DNA from: Bacillus salacetis
Lineage (GTDB): Bacteria > Bacillota > Bacilli > Bacillales > Bacillaceae_B
Reading direction: 5' to 3'
Length of the DNA: 57,647 nucleotides
NCBI RefSeq assembly: GCF_003581585.1
Contig: NZ_QXIR01000032.1
Coordinates: forward strand, 1-57,647
A program made the position numbers and the translations under genes. The notes beneath the pieces were generated by a model that saw only the letters and a list, made by a program, of their open reading frames with translations, had not been told where the DNA came from and searched no databases. Positions within the stretch are counted from its first letter, which is position 1; each line of letters starts with the position of its first letter. Shown here piece by piece: positions 57,626 to 57,647 of the stretch.

Positions 57626-57647
57626 TTATGAAAACATCCTTAAAATA

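Overview
The window is ordinary low-GC Firmicute chromosome, and its gene order matches the Bacillus subtilis segment from pycA back to ykyB (ylaN, ylaM to ylaF, yktA to yktC, speA, slp, pdhABCD, ykyA, defB, rnjA, ktrC, yknUV, ykuT, dapL/dapH, ccpC, ykuL, ykuJ, ykuI, fadH, ykyB). Strong AGGAGG-type ribosome sites, frequent TTG and GTG starts, SR1, sporulation-type proteins and Gram-positive lipoproteins all fit a spore-forming Bacillaceae. Gaps and insertions relative to B. subtilis (no adeC, ykuK or ykuC-E; ppx-ppk present; extra MFS, TSUP and MBL-glutaredoxin genes) place it outside the subtilis group. I see no rRNA, tRNA, CRISPR array, prophage or transposase gene.

Layout. 1-9 kb: pyruvate carboxylase, FtsW, the Fur-linked protein YlaN, a GC-rich structured intergenic island, glutaminase, YlaL and PIN-PhoH. 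9-17 kb: small yla/ykt genes, TypA, SuhB. 17-22 kb: SpeA, the dual-function RNA SR1 with its SR1P peptide, a lipoprotein deacetylase, Slp. 22-28 kb: pyruvate dehydrogenase operon and YkyA. 28-33 kb: peptide deformylase, YkrA, a possible 23-residue basic peptide gene, RpoY-RNase J1, KtrC. 33-40 kb: cydAB and a heterodimeric ABC exporter with one degenerate ATP site. 40-47 kb: MscS channel, acetyl-DAP lysine pathway genes, CcpC, TSUP and MFS transporters, the c-di-AMP sensor DarB, YkuJ. 47-57.6 kb: MBL-glutaredoxin operon, YkuI, FadH, ppx-ppk, YkyB.

Main result of the hunt. Five intergenic copies of one non-coding element (about 134-193 bp) lie at 13.8, 27.9, 46.7, 51.4 and 57.5 kb. They share about 25-bp terminal inverted repeats (GGCT-N-TTTTCG ... 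ATTGTTGCT) and each is flanked by an 8-bp target duplication, three exact and two slightly decayed. This is a MITE family, probably mobilised in trans by an ISL3-like transposase. Two copies sit exactly in the U-tract of an intrinsic terminator, one directly abuts a terminator stem, and one duplicates the stop codon of fadH.

Other points: the structured GC-rich island upstream of ylaN, a 51-bp-period tandem repeat downstream of rnjA, a REP-like palindrome cluster near 29.75 kb, a short-peptide transcription unit, and a palindromic operator candidate in the cydA leader. Functionally the window joins central carbon flow (PycA, PDH, CcpC, SR1), c-di-AMP-linked control (DarB, KtrC, PycA), respiration (CydAB) and cell-wall/lysine precursors (DapH, DapL).
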